Positions 8,159 through 15,869 of a DNA stretch of 64,000 nucleotides are shown here, piece after piece. The notes beneath the pieces were generated by a model. The model searched no databases. It had not been told where the DNA came from and worked only from the letters and a program-made list of their open reading frames with translations. The stretch lies in assembly GCA_946498245.1 (NCBI GenBank), contig CAMMNN010000001.1, forward strand, positions 115,710 through 179,709, read 5' to 3'. Position numbers and translations under genes: made by a program. Source of the stretch: an uncultured Clostridium sp. (GTDB lineage: Bacteria; Bacillota; Clostridia; Lachnospirales; Lachnospiraceae). Position 1 is the stretch's first letter. Each line of letters starts with the position of its first letter.

Positions 8159-9853
8159 ATGGAAGAAAAGAGGCTTGCGCCGGAAACGGAAGAAAAAGAA
8201 CCGGTTTCCAGGCATTTTATTGAGCAGGAAATCGATAAGGATTTGTCGGAAGGGGTTTATGATCACGTACAGACCCGGTTTCCGCCGGAGCCAAACGGCT
8301 ACCTGCACATTGGCCATGCCAAATCGATCCTGTTAAATTACGGGCTGGCAAAAGAGTACGGCGGAAAATTTAATCTGCGTTTTGACGATACCAATCCTAC
8401 AAAGGAAAAGACGGAATTTGTTCAGTCTATTATTGAAGACGTAAAATGGCTGGGGGCCGATTTTGAAGACCGCCTGTTTTTTGCGTCCAATTATTTTGAA
8501 ACCATGTATGAATGCGCTGTGAAGCTGATAAAGAAGGGAAAAGCCTTTGTCTGCGATCTCAGCGCTGAAGAGATTCGGGAATACCGGGGGGATTTCAATA
8601 ATCCCGGCAAAGAGAGCCCTTACCGGAACCGGAGCATAGAAGAAAACCTGGAACTCTTTGAGGGCATGAAAGAGGGGCGCTTCCAGGACGGGGAAAAGGT
8701 GCTGAGGGCTAAGATCGATATGGCTTCCCCTAATATCAATATGAGGGATCCGGTTATTTACCGGGTGGCCCGTATGGAACACCACAATACAGGAAGCCAG
8801 TGGTGCATCTATCCCATGTATGACTTCGCCCACCCCATTGAGGACGCCATTGAGCATATTACCCATTCCATCTGTACCCTGGAATTTGAAGATCACCGCC
8901 CCCTGTACGACTGGGTTGTGCAGGAGTGCGAGTTTGAAAATCCGCCCCGGCAGATTGAATTTGCAAAACTGTATCTTACCAATGTGGTAACGGGAAAACG
9001 GTATATCAAAAAGCTGGTGGAGGACGGCATTGTAGACGGCTGGGACGATCCGCGTCTGGTAACCATTGCCGCCCTGAGAAGAAGGGGCTATACCCCGGAA
9101 TCCATTCAGATGTTTGTGGATCTGGTGGGCGTTTCCAAAGCCAACAGCTCCGTTGACTATGCTATGCTGGAATACTGCATCCGGGAAGACTTAAAGCTGA
9201 AAAAGCCCAGAATGATGGCTGTTTTGGATCCCATTAAGCTGATCATTGACAACTATCCGGAAGGGCAGACAGAGGAGCTTCCCGTTCCCAACAATATGGA
9301 AAATCCGGATTTAGGAGAAAGACTGGTGCCTTTCTCCAGGGAGCTTTACATTGAACGGGAAGACTTTATGGAAAATCCGCCTAAAAAGTATTTCCGTCTT
9401 TTCCCGGGAAATGAAGTGCGGCTTTTCGGGGCCTATTTCGTAACCTGCACCGGATTTGAGAAGGACGAAAACGGCAATGTAACGGTAGTTCACTGTACTT
9501 ATGATCCGGAAACCAAAAGCGGATCCGGGTTTACGGGCCGCAAGGTGAAGGGAACCATCCACTGGGTATCGGCTCCCACAGCGAAAAAAGCGGAGTGCCG
9601 CCTTTATGAAAATATTGTGGATGAGGAAAAGGGAAAACTCAATGAAGACGGCAGCCTGAACCTGAACCCCAACTCGCTGATCGTAGTAAAGGACTGCTGC
9701 ATAGAGCCGGCTCTGGCTGACGCGAAGGCATATGACAGCTTCCAGTTTATGCGCAATGGATATTTCTGCGTCGATTGCAAGGATAGCGCTCCGGACCACA
9801 TGGTATTTAACCGGATCGTTTCATTAAAGAGTTCCTTTAAAATCAACAAATAA
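8159..9853 (+). CDS. glnS: Glutaminyl-tRNA synthetase
   Basis: Class I synthetase that charges tRNA-Gln with glutamine, 564 residues. [16 protein letters not shown] carries the HIGH ATP-binding motif. The segment [18 protein letters not shown] occupies the KMSKS loop position, so the usual MSKRKL is replaced by [27 protein letters not shown] and the two C-terminal anticodon-binding beta-barrels follow. The start at 8159 was chosen because GGAGG lies eight bases upstream; in-frame starts at 8117 (GTG), 8141 and 8144 lack good sites. Having GlnRS means Gln-tRNA need not come only from GatCAB amidation. Confidence 0.95.
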   Translation: MEEKRLAPETEEKEPVSRHFIEQEIDKDLSEGVYDHVQTRFPPEPNGYLHIGHAKSILLNYGLAKEYGGKFNLRFDDTNPTKEKTEFVQSIIEDVKWLGADFEDRLFFASNYFETMYECAVKLIKKGKAFVCDLSAEEIREYRGDFNNPGKESPYRNRSIEENLELFEGMKEGRFQDGEKVLRAKIDMASPNINMRDPVIYRVARMEHHNTGSQWCIYPMYDFAHPIEDAIEHITHSICTLEFEDHRPLYDWVVQECEFENPPRQIEFAKLYLTNVVTGKRYIKKLVEDGIVDGWDDPRLVTIAALRRRGYTPESIQMFVDLVGVSKANSSVDYAMLEYCIREDLKLKKPRMMAVLDPIKLIIDNYPEGQTEELPVPNNMENPDLGERLVPFSRELYIEREDFMENPPKKYFRLFPGNEVRLFGAYFVTCTGFEKDENGNVTVVHCTYDPETKSGSGFTGRKVKGTIHWVSAPTAKKAECRLYENIVDEEKGKLNEDGSLNLNPNSLIVVKDCCIEPALADAKAYDSFQFMRNGYFCVDCKDSAPDHMVFNRIVSLKSSFKINK

Positions 9854-9872
9854 TTTGCGGCCGTTTTAAGGA

Positions 9873-9922
9873 AAAGCCGGTACGAAAGAGTGTGGCGGGA
9901 CCATCTTCTTTCGGCCGGCTTT
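9873..9922 (+). terminator. Hairpin between glnS and the MocR gene
   Basis: AAAGCCGG (9873-9880) pairs with CCGGCTTT (9915-9922), and CGAAAGA (9883-9889) pairs inside with TCTTTCG (9907-9913). The sequence after it is only weakly T-rich, so it may be a leaky terminator. Confidence 0.55.
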
Positions 9923-9948
9923 GCTGTTGGAAAGGGGGAAACGCTTAG

Positions 9949-11391
9949 ATGGAGCTGCTGATTCCTGTGGATACAGGGTCTAAAACGCCTATGTATGAGC
10001 AAATCTACCGCTTTATCCGGGAAAAAATCAAAAAAGGTGATTTGGTGGCAGGAGAGAAGCTGCCTTCCAGCCGGATCCTTGCGGAAAATCTGAAGATCAG
10101 CCGCAGTACAGTACAGATGGCATACGATCAGCTTTTGGCGGAAGGATATATGGAAACCATTCCTTGTAAGGGCTGTTTTGTAGCAGGGATCGAAGGTCTG
10201 GTCAGTATTGCGGACCCCAAAGGGAATCCGGAAGGCAATGGAAAATTTTCTGACAGGGAATCCCCCAGGGAACCCCAGGACCTTCCGCCTGACTTTATTG
10301 ACTTTTCTCCCAGGGGAATTGATTTGGAACACTTCCCATTCGGCGTCTGGAGGAAACTGAACCGGGATACCTTAATTGACGATAACCGGGAAATGTTTGG
10401 AGCCGGAGATCCAAAGGGAGAATTGGCCCTGAGGCGGGCTATCAGATCCTATCTCCATTCCGCCAGAGGGGTCAATTGCCGGGAGGACCAGATCATCATC
10501 GGGGCAGGGAGCGAATACCTTCTGATGCTTTTAGCAAGGATACTGGGTCCGGATCACCGGATTGCCATGGAAAATCCTACTTATAAGCAGGCCTACCGTG
10601 TTCTGACAGGGGAAGGCTATCCGGTATGCCCCATTGATATGGATCGCTTTGGCATGAGAACGGATCACCTCCGGGAGAGTCAGGCCGACATTGCCTATGT
10701 CATGCCTTCCCACCAGTTTCCCATGGGAATCGTAATGCCGGTAAAACGGCGGCAGGAGCTGCTGGACTGGGCTTGCCAGGAAAAAGGCCGGTTTTTAATT
10801 GAGGACGATTATGACAGCGAATTTCGTTACAAAGGAATGCCTGTGCCGGCCCTTCAGGGAATGGATCAGGAAAACCGGGTAATTTATATGGGAACCTTTT
10901 CCAAATCCATTGCCCCCGCTATCCGGATAGGCTTCTTGGTGCTGCCGGAGGAGCTGGCGGAGGTTTATGAGAGAAAAGCCGCGTTCTACGCTTCTACGGT
11001 GTCCCGAATTGATCAGAATGTGCTGTACCAATTTTTGGCCGGAGGGCACTATGAACGCCATTTAAACCGCATGAGGGCCTTGTACAAAGGAAAACACGAC
11101 AGCCTGCTGGCGGCCTTAAAGCCTTTGGAGGCCCATTACAGGATCCAGGGAGAAAACGCAGGACTCCATATCCTGCTGTCAGGAAAAAAAGGGACGCCGG
11201 AAGAGAAGCTGGTGGCTCTGGCCCGCAGGGCCGGCGTCGGCGTTCACGGGTTATCGTCCTATTTTATTCACAAAGAGCATAATCATTATCCTCCGACTGT
11301 GATTTTAGGATATGCCAACCTTACTCCGGAGAAAATAAAAGAAGGGACCAAACGGTTGATTCAAGTGTGGAAGGATGTGGAAAAATGCTGA
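9949..11391 (+). CDS. MocR/PdxR-family regulator (GntR HTH plus aminotransferase fold)
   Basis: Transcription factor of the MocR subfamily, 480 residues. An N-terminal GntR winged helix (residues about 12-78: MYEQIYRFIREKI, GEKLPSSRILAENLKISRSTV) is fused to a fold-type I aminotransferase domain. The PLP-binding Lys is expected in GTFSKSIAPAIRIGFL. Family members use PLP as a sensor, often to control vitamin B6 synthesis or amino-acid genes. No pdx genes are adjacent, so the target is unknown. AAAGGGGGAAA precedes the ATG. Its stop overlaps the start of the next gene, so the MORN-repeat gene is co-transcribed. Confidence 0.92.
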   Translation: MELLIPVDTGSKTPMYEQIYRFIREKIKKGDLVAGEKLPSSRILAENLKISRSTVQMAYDQLLAEGYMETIPCKGCFVAGIEGLVSIADPKGNPEGNGKFSDRESPREPQDLPPDFIDFSPRGIDLEHFPFGVWRKLNRDTLIDDNREMFGAGDPKGELALRRAIRSYLHSARGVNCREDQIIIGAGSEYLLMLLARILGPDHRIAMENPTYKQAYRVLTGEGYPVCPIDMDRFGMRTDHLRESQADIAYVMPSHQFPMGIVMPVKRRQELLDWACQEKGRFLIEDDYDSEFRYKGMPVPALQGMDQENRVIYMGTFSKSIAPAIRIGFLVLPEELAEVYERKAAFYASTVSRIDQNVLYQFLAGGHYERHLNRMRALYKGKHDSLLAALKPLEAHYRIQGENAGLHILLSGKKGTPEEKLVALARRAGVGVHGLSSYFIHKEHNHYPPTVILGYANLTPEKIKEGTKRLIQVWKDVEKC

Positions 11392-12218
11392 CAAAAGGAC
11401 AGTTGCAGGGGATAGCTGCGGCTTTGATATTTCTTATGTGCTGCACGGCTGCAGGCGCCCTGGAACGGGAGGGGCGATCTCCGGGAGGGAAGAGCCGGAC
11501 TGTAAATCTGTCGGAAAACTCCGCCGGCGAAGAAGAAACGGCGCCGCCGGATCACAGGATCCCAGTGACAGAGACGCAGGAAGCGCTTTTGGAGGAACTG
11601 CAAAAGGCCATGGAAGCCGGGGATTTGGAGGCTGTAGGCAGACTGATGAACCAGGAAGAAGAGATACTGGCGGATCTTTTTTACGGTTCCGCCCAGGGAA
11701 TGCCATGCCGGTATGAGGACGGAGCATTAAGTTCACAGTTGGAAGGAAGGGGTCTTGCCCTGAAAGGAAGCGGGCTTTGCTTTTACGGAACCTTTGCGGA
11801 AAATGGGCCTGAAGGCTTCTGCAGAGGGGTAAGGGCTTCGGTTTTGGAAGGACCCCGGTACGACTTTGCCGAAGGGGAGTGGCAAAACGGGCAGATGAAC
11901 GGGCCGGGAAAGACGGGCTACCGCTATTATGAAGGAACTGAGGGAGAAGAGGTAGCGGAAGTTCTCAGGGAAGGTTCTTTTGAAAACGACGCTTTAAACG
12001 GACAATTTATCTATGAGAGTACCAATGGAAAGGGAGAGACTTCCAGGTGGACCATGAAAGCGGAAATGGGCGTACTGGCTCTGGATGAACGCTGGGAATA
12101 CCTGGAAGACCGATTAGAATACCGGCTTCCGGCGGATGATGACGAAACCCATGTTTACGTGGTTTTAGAAAGCAGGCTGGAAGAACCCTCCTGGAAAAAT
12201 CCTCTGGCCTGGGAATAA
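11385..12218 (+). CDS. Secreted or anchored protein with MORN-like repeats
   Basis: A 277-residue protein whose N-terminus looks like a signal peptide or anchor (IAAALIFLMCCTAAGA). An acidic helical segment follows, then MORN-like repeats at about residues 115-225 (GRGLALKGSGLCFYGTF, YDFAEGEWQNGQMNGPGKTG, LREGSFENDALNGQFIYES). MORN repeats often bind lipids or proteins; no enzyme motif is visible. The ATG at 11385 overlaps the MocR stop (ATGCTGA) and has AAGGATG upstream. An ATG at 11367 lies further inside the MocR gene and would lengthen the signal region. Function unknown. Confidence 0.7.
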   Translation: MLTKGQLQGIAAALIFLMCCTAAGALEREGRSPGGKSRTVNLSENSAGEEETAPPDHRIPVTETQEALLEELQKAMEAGDLEAVGRLMNQEEEILADLFYGSAQGMPCRYEDGALSSQLEGRGLALKGSGLCFYGTFAENGPEGFCRGVRASVLEGPRYDFAEGEWQNGQMNGPGKTGYRYYEGTEGEEVAEVLREGSFENDALNGQFIYESTNGKGETSRWTMKAEMGVLALDERWEYLEDRLEYRLPADDDETHVYVVLESRLEEPSWKNPLAWE

Positions 12219-12269
12219 TTCAACCTGGAAATAATGCAGCCAGGGAATCATACAAAAGGAGAAACAAAG

Positions 12270-12764
12270 ATGGAGCTGACAACGCTGTGCTATCTGGAAC
12301 GGGGAGAAGAATATCTGATGCTTCACCGGATCAGCAAAAAGAATGATATTAATAAGGACAAGTGGATCGGTATCGGGGGCCATTTTGAGGAAAACGAGAG
12401 CCCGGAGGACTGTCTGCTAAGAGAGGCCAAAGAGGAAACGGGCCTGACGCTGACCTCATACCGTTTCCGCGGCATTATGACATTTATTTTAGACGGCCAG
12501 CCCTCCGAATACATCTGCCTTTATACGGCGGATCAATGGGAGGGGGAATTGACGGACTGCAGGGAAGGAAAACTGGAATGGGTCAAAAAGGACAATTTGA
12601 AGGCTCTCAACTGTTGGGAAGGAGACTGGATTTTTTTTAAACTTCTGAAAGAAGAAGCTCCATTCTTTTCGCTGAAAATGAAGTACTGCAAAGATGAACT
12701 GACAGAAGCGGTGCTCAACGGAAAGCCCGTTCCCCTTCCCCTTGGGCCGGAGTGGAAAGATTAG
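12270..12764 (+). CDS. Nudix hydrolase, MutT/8-oxo-dGTPase type
   Basis: Pyrophosphohydrolase, 164 residues. The Nudix box is intact from GIGGHFEENESPEDC through LLREAKEETGL, giving the REUxEExGU metal-binding core. The N-terminus MELTTLCYLERGEEYLMLHR is typical of MutT-like enzymes that remove 8-oxo-dGTP, though other nucleoside diphosphate derivatives are possible. The start at 12270 follows AAAGGAGAAACAAAG; an in-frame ATG at 12234 has no ribosome site. It lies 51 bases after the MORN gene and is probably the last gene of that operon. Confidence 0.88.
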   Translation: MELTTLCYLERGEEYLMLHRISKKNDINKDKWIGIGGHFEENESPEDCLLREAKEETGLTLTSYRFRGIMTFILDGQPSEYICLYTADQWEGELTDCREGKLEWVKKDNLKALNCWEGDWIFFKLLKEEAPFFSLKMKYCKDELTEAVLNGKPVPLPLGPEWKD

Positions 12765-12802
12765 TAAGGACAAAAGGCTCAGATATGCTTGAAACGGAAA
12801 AA

Positions 12803-12824
12803 GAAGCTGCCGGCAAGCAGCTTC
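12803..12824. terminator. Short GC hairpin after the Nudix gene
   Basis: GAAGCTGC (12803-12810) pairs with GCAGCTTC (12817-12824) around a six-base loop. There is no T run on the + strand, so termination strength is doubtful. Confidence 0.35.
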
Positions 12825-12861
12825 CCCATAGGTTGTTGGATTAGGTATGATTCTATGAAAA

Positions 12862-13040
12862 AGCCATGTGGATCTGTGGATTCATATGGCTGTTATTGTT
12901 TGTCGAGCCCGACAGCGGTTGCGCGCTGGGTGCCATCGGGTTCTGGTCACAGGCGGAAAGCCTTACCCGGCAGTCCGCAGGCGGCAGCCGGATGCATCTG
13001 GTTCTTAGGCCATCGGCTTAACCGCTTCATGTAAATAATA
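12862..13040 (-). ncRNA. Candidate structured non-coding RNA
   Basis: The 363-base gap 12765-13127 holds no convincing gene but a GC-rich block with dense pairing: CCCGA/TCGGG (12908-12912 with 12936-12940), an inner CAGCG/CGCTG helix, AGGC/GCCT (12951-12954 with 12960-12963), and CCGGC/GCCGG (12967-12971 with 12987-12991). On the minus strand it ends in a hairpin (12862-12891, AGCCATATG with CACATGGCT) followed by TTTT, like an intrinsic terminator. A weak promoter (TTGTCC, 16 bases, TATACG; 13071-13044) lies at the other end. It could be a stand-alone RNA or the structured 3' UTR of the AraC gene. I cannot assign a family. Confidence 0.45.
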
Positions 13041-13127
13041 TACCGTATAATTGTGTGCAGAATATGGACAATTTCTAAAATGAAAATAAACAATTTCCGT
13101 AGAAATTTTAACGAAAAACGAAAGATT

Positions 13128-14105
13128 TTACAACTTGTCCAGATAGCGCCTTCGATAAGCTGCAGGGCTCTGTCCGTACTCTTTTTTAAAGAGGCGGTGG
13201 AAATGACTGGAATTTTCATAGCCCACCTGGAGAATGATTTCCTCAATCGGAACGGAGCTTTCCGTAAGAAGATACACAGCCTGAACCAGCCGCCGTTTCT
13301 GCACGTATTTTGTAAAGGTGTAAGGGGAATACTTTTTCATAATACGGCTGACATAATAAGGCGGAAGGTTTACCTGGCGGCAAAAGTCCTCCAGCGTGGC
13401 AGTCTGGTAATGGGCCTCAATATAAGACAGAGCGTCTAAAACCAGGCTTTGCTCATAGGCGGAGGGGGTTCCCAGGGTAATATTGTATGTGCGGTTGGTC
13501 AGTTCCAAAAGAAGGGTGGCCATAGTAAGCCTGAGGATACGCTGGCTGTTTCTTTTGGGGTGAAGGAGAATCAGAATCAGATTTTCCAAAAGGTTTTTCG
13601 CCTCCACCATGTCCTGGAGGTGGAAATGCAGATAAGGGTCGTCGCCGGTTTTCCCATCAATGGCCGCTTTCAAGAAACGCCGCAGCACAGTGTCTTCAAT
13701 GAGCATATCATAAGGAAAACGAAGAAATTCAGGCAGTATGAGAAAATGAACTGCAATATCATCATAGCTGGCGGGAGCAGTAGAGTGAATGGTTCCCTTT
13801 TGCAGAAAAATAAGATCTCCGGCTTCCAGGGTGAGATGGACCTTATCATGGATCACCTGGCGGAGACTTCCGCTGACAATGTAGATGAGTTCAAGGCAGT
13901 TGTGAAAATGGTTAGGCATTTCCGCAAAACGGGGGTGCTTTAAGACGCTGATGGGAGGCCCCGACTGGATATTTGCGGACTGGCCCTCCTCTGAGGTTTC
14001 CAGAGTAAGGGCGGAATAAAAAGAAAGGGCCGGCTTGTCAGATTCAAGGATACCCTGTTCCTCAGCGCTGATTTCTTTTAACTGATCAATAATTTCTTTT
14101 TTCAT
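13128..14105 (-). CDS. AraC-family regulator with cupin sensor domain
   Basis: A 325-residue transcription factor. The N-terminal half is a cupin-like ligand domain (MPNHFHNCLELIYIVSGSLRQ, AGDLIFLQKGTIHS). The C-terminal hundred residues contain the two AraC helix-turn-helix motifs (ATLEDFCRQVNLPPYYVSRIMKKY and SSVPIEEIILQVGYENSSHFHRLFKKEYGQSPAAYRRRY). Regulators of this build usually control carbohydrate genes, but no sugar operon is adjacent, so the target is unknown. Its promoter is about 95 bases upstream. Confidence 0.9.
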   Translation of the reverse strand: MKKEIIDQLKEISAEEQGILESDKPALSFYSALTLETSEEGQSANIQSGPPISVLKHPRFAEMPNHFHNCLELIYIVSGSLRQVIHDKVHLTLEAGDLIFLQKGTIHSTAPASYDDIAVHFLILPEFLRFPYDMLIEDTVLRRFLKAAIDGKTGDDPYLHFHLQDMVEAKNLLENLILILLHPKRNSQRILRLTMATLLLELTNRTYNITLGTPSAYEQSLVLDALSYIEAHYQTATLEDFCRQVNLPPYYVSRIMKKYSPYTFTKYVQKRRLVQAVYLLTESSVPIEEIILQVGYENSSHFHRLFKKEYGQSPAAYRRRYLDKL

Positions 14106-14200
14106 GTTTAGCCACCTGATTTTTGGGGATAATAGGTAATACAGAAGCTGCAGAAAACAGTATGGACGGAATAATACCTGAACTGTTGCAATTTGATCAC

Positions 14201-14229
14201 ATTATACTATATTCGTCACCTATATGCAA
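14201..14229 (-). promoter_or_regulatory. Promoter of the AraC-family gene
   Basis: Reading the minus strand, TTGCAT (14229-14224), a 17-base spacer and a perfect TATAAT (14206-14201) form a SigA-type promoter, leaving a leader of about 90 bases. Confidence 0.5.
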
Positions 14230-14275
14230 ATATAGACGGAAAAAATGCAAAAATCGTCCTGAAATGTTAAAAAAA

Positions 14276-14300
14276 TGCAAAAAAAGACTCTTTTTTTGCA
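14276..14300. repeat. 11-bp A/T-rich inverted repeat
   Basis: TGCAAAAAAAG (14276-14286) pairs perfectly with CTTTTTTTGCA (14290-14300) across three bases. It lies between the divergent AraC and HPr-like promoters. It could be an operator or an insulating terminator. Confidence 0.4.
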
Positions 14301-14312
14301 AAAGCGGTTCTA

Positions 14313-14339
14313 ACCAAAATTTGGTAAATTTTGTATAAT
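14313..14339 (+). promoter_or_regulatory. Promoter and possible operator of the HPr-like gene
   Basis: A perfect TATAAT lies at 14334-14339, 24 bases before the ATG. ACCAAA/TTTGGT, a 6-bp inverted repeat with one central base (14313-14325), sits between the expected -35 and -10 regions. No good -35 hexamer is visible. Confidence 0.4.
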
Positions 14340-14362
14340 ATTCCCAGAAAGGAGGAAAGAAC

Positions 14363-14632
14363 ATGGTAGAAGTATCCGTAGGCTTCCGTCAAGCAGAAGA
14401 CATTATTCATTTTGTAGAGACTGTACAGCAATTTCCGTGCCACGCTGATTTAATCAGCGGCAACAGGGCAGTTGATGCCAAATCCCTAATGGGCGCATTT
14501 GCCATTAGTCAGGCCTCCGATTTAAGGCTTGTGATTTACGAAAGTTCTCAAAATACCATTAATCAGATGCTTTCTGGACTTCAGGATTTCACAGACAAAA
14601 ATAAAAAGAAAACCTGTGTTCCGTTTGCATAA
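14363..14632 (+). CDS. HPr-like protein lacking the catalytic histidine (Crh-like)
   Basis: An 89-residue protein of the HPr fold. The segment VDAKSLMGAF matches the Ser-46 region of HPr (LKSIMG), the site phosphorylated by HPr kinase. The active-site loop GIHARPA is replaced by AEDIIHFVE, so the His-15 that carries phosphate in the sugar PTS is missing. This is the pattern of Crh, the catabolite-repression paralogue of HPr that acts through Ser phosphorylation only. AAAGGAGGAAAGAAC precedes the ATG. It stands alone between its own promoter and a strong terminator. A regulatory rather than transport role is inferred. Confidence 0.78.
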   Translation: MVEVSVGFRQAEDIIHFVETVQQFPCHADLISGNRAVDAKSLMGAFAISQASDLRLVIYESSQNTINQMLSGLQDFTDKNKKKTCVPFA

Positions 14633-14660
14633 AAATTGCATCCTCTTTATCCCCCTCACG

Positions 14661-14704
14661 AAAATCGAACTGTCGGAAAGAAGTCGGCGGTTCGATTTTT
14701 CTTG
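14661..14704 (+). terminator. Rho-independent terminator of the HPr-like gene
   Basis: AAAATCGAAC (14661-14670) pairs perfectly with GTTCGATTTT (14690-14699), followed by TTCTTGTCTTT. The arms also carry A/T runs in the other direction, so it may serve the minus-strand AbiEi remnant as well. Confidence 0.8.
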
Positions 14705-14710
14705 TCTTTA

Positions 14711-15195
14711 TCACAGAAGCACCTCCAAATATTGCCGCAAAATTTTCTCAACCCGGAAGAGATTGGCGTATTGCATTAATCTCCGTAAGTCCTTCTCTTT
14801 CTTGCGGACATACATTTTGATGGCTCCCTGAAACGTCTGCATCTCAATGCTGCTTCTGCAGCGAAGCAGGTCGCAAATGGTCCGCTCCATATCATATACG
14901 GGAACCATATGGCCAAAAGTAGTTTGCGCCGTAGCTTTTCCAACTTCAAGCAGCTCTGGTTTAATGGTATAAACAGAAATCCCCTCTGTTTTTAAGCGGG
15001 TGGTACCATATCCGCGCCTGACAGTAATGGAATAAGGAGAAGGCTCCCGATCCGTCAAATCATGGAAAAATAGCGCTGTTTCATGAGAAAATATACCTTG
15101 ACTGCACCGCAGATGAATCAGATACATGGTATCGATCCAGGCATCGGGGGATACATAGATTCCATGAGCTACCTGTTCTCAATCGTATTCCGCAT
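14711..15195 (-). pseudogene. AbiEi-family antitoxin, N-terminally broken
   Basis: The open part (14711-15127, 138 residues, or further to 15178 without a start) matches the body of type IV antitoxins of the AbiEi family: YLIHLRCSQGIFSHETALF, YDMERTICDLLR, LMQYANLFRVEKILRQYLEVLL. The family's N-terminal winged helix should precede it. Upstream, EQVAHGIYVSPDAWIDT is in frame, but a TGA stops it at 15179-15181. The adjoining frame then reads MRNTIE (15195-15178), which would continue the family pattern after a one-base shift. No AbiEii toxin gene is adjacent. It reads as a decayed orphan antitoxin. Confidence 0.65.
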
Positions 15196-15196
15196 T

Positions 15197-15268
15197 TTAA
15201 ACAATAGACTTCCCACGCCGGTACTCTCTGGGAGAAAGACCGAGAGCAAAAAGGCTTTTCGGTCTTTT
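15197..15268 (-). pseudogene. C-terminal scrap of an AraC-family regulator
   Basis: On the minus strand, one frame ends in LFALGLSPREYRRGKSIV followed by TAA at 15199-15197. GLSPREYRRG is a common ending of AraC-family DNA-binding domains. The rest of the gene is absent, and the fragment abuts the broken AbiEi frame within two bases, which suggests a recombination joint. It is short, so the match could be accidental. Confidence 0.4.
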
Positions 15269-15311
15269 TCTCTGCGTTGCGTTATGAAAGTGCAAGGATT
15301 TTATTCTGTTC

Positions 15312-15360
15312 TTGACTTTAATCCGAAATCGTATTATACTGCTTGATACGATTTCGGATT
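15312..15360 (+). promoter_or_regulatory. Promoter and operator of the MarR-MATE operon
   Basis: TTGACT (15312-15317), a 17-base spacer and TATACT (15335-15340) form a good SigA promoter. A perfect 15-bp inverted repeat, AATCCGAAATCGTAT (15320-15334) and its complement (15346-15360), fills the spacer and brackets the -10. Binding there would block RNA polymerase, so this is the likely site for self-repression by the MarR protein encoded just downstream. Confidence 0.85.
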
Positions 15361-15375
15361 GAAGGAGGATACGCT

Positions 15376-15837
15376 ATGGATCAGAACTATGAAACTGTAA
15401 GGAGGATCGTGCTTGCTATTAATAAAATGGATGGTGTGTATTATCTCTTTGGGCGGCACTACGGGATTAACGAAAATACCCTGGCTTTTCTTTACGCTCT
15501 TTCTGATGAAAAGCCCCATTCCCAAAAGGAAATCAGCAATGAATGGATCATTCCCCGCACTACTATTAACTCAATTGTCAAAAATATGCTTTCAGAAGGA
15601 TACATTGCTTTTACCGGGGAGCAGCACGCAAAGGAGAAGGGCATTGTGCTGACTCAAAAGGGGATCCAATATACGGATAAGCTCCTAAAGGGCATATATT
15701 TGGCGGAAGAGCAGGCTATTATTGATACGCTGGAGAAGTTCTCTCCGGAGTTTGTAACGGCCCTGGAGTATTTTAGCAGCCGGATTTGCGCAGGATTTCA
15801 TGAGATGCTGCGCCAGAAAGAAGAACCGCAGAATTGA
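15376..15837 (+). CDS. MarR-family repressor
   Basis: A 153-residue winged-helix regulator. The recognition region is SQKEISNEWIIPRTTINSIVKNMLSEGYI, with the wing in GIVLTQKGIQYTDKLL. MarR proteins commonly repress a neighbouring efflux pump and release DNA when a toxic ligand binds. The ATG at 15376 has AAGGAGG eight bases upstream; an in-frame codon at 15343 lies inside the operator and is unlikely to be the start. The MATE transporter gene follows by 32 bases, so the two form one drug-responsive operon. Confidence 0.92.
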   Translation: MDQNYETVRRIVLAINKMDGVYYLFGRHYGINENTLAFLYALSDEKPHSQKEISNEWIIPRTTINSIVKNMLSEGYIAFTGEQHAKEKGIVLTQKGIQYTDKLLKGIYLAEEQAIIDTLEKFSPEFVTALEYFSSRICAGFHEMLRQKEEPQN

Positions 15838-15869
15838 CAGAGACATTATTGGTATGAAAGGAAGGAAAT

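Noticed and set aside
12789..13034. 81-residue + frame in the 12.8-13.1 kb gap
   Set aside because: No ribosome site, odd composition, and the region is better explained as structured RNA.
13053..13943. Two + frames (128 and 164 residues) opposite the AraC gene
   Set aside because: Shadows of the AraC gene; no motif or start site.
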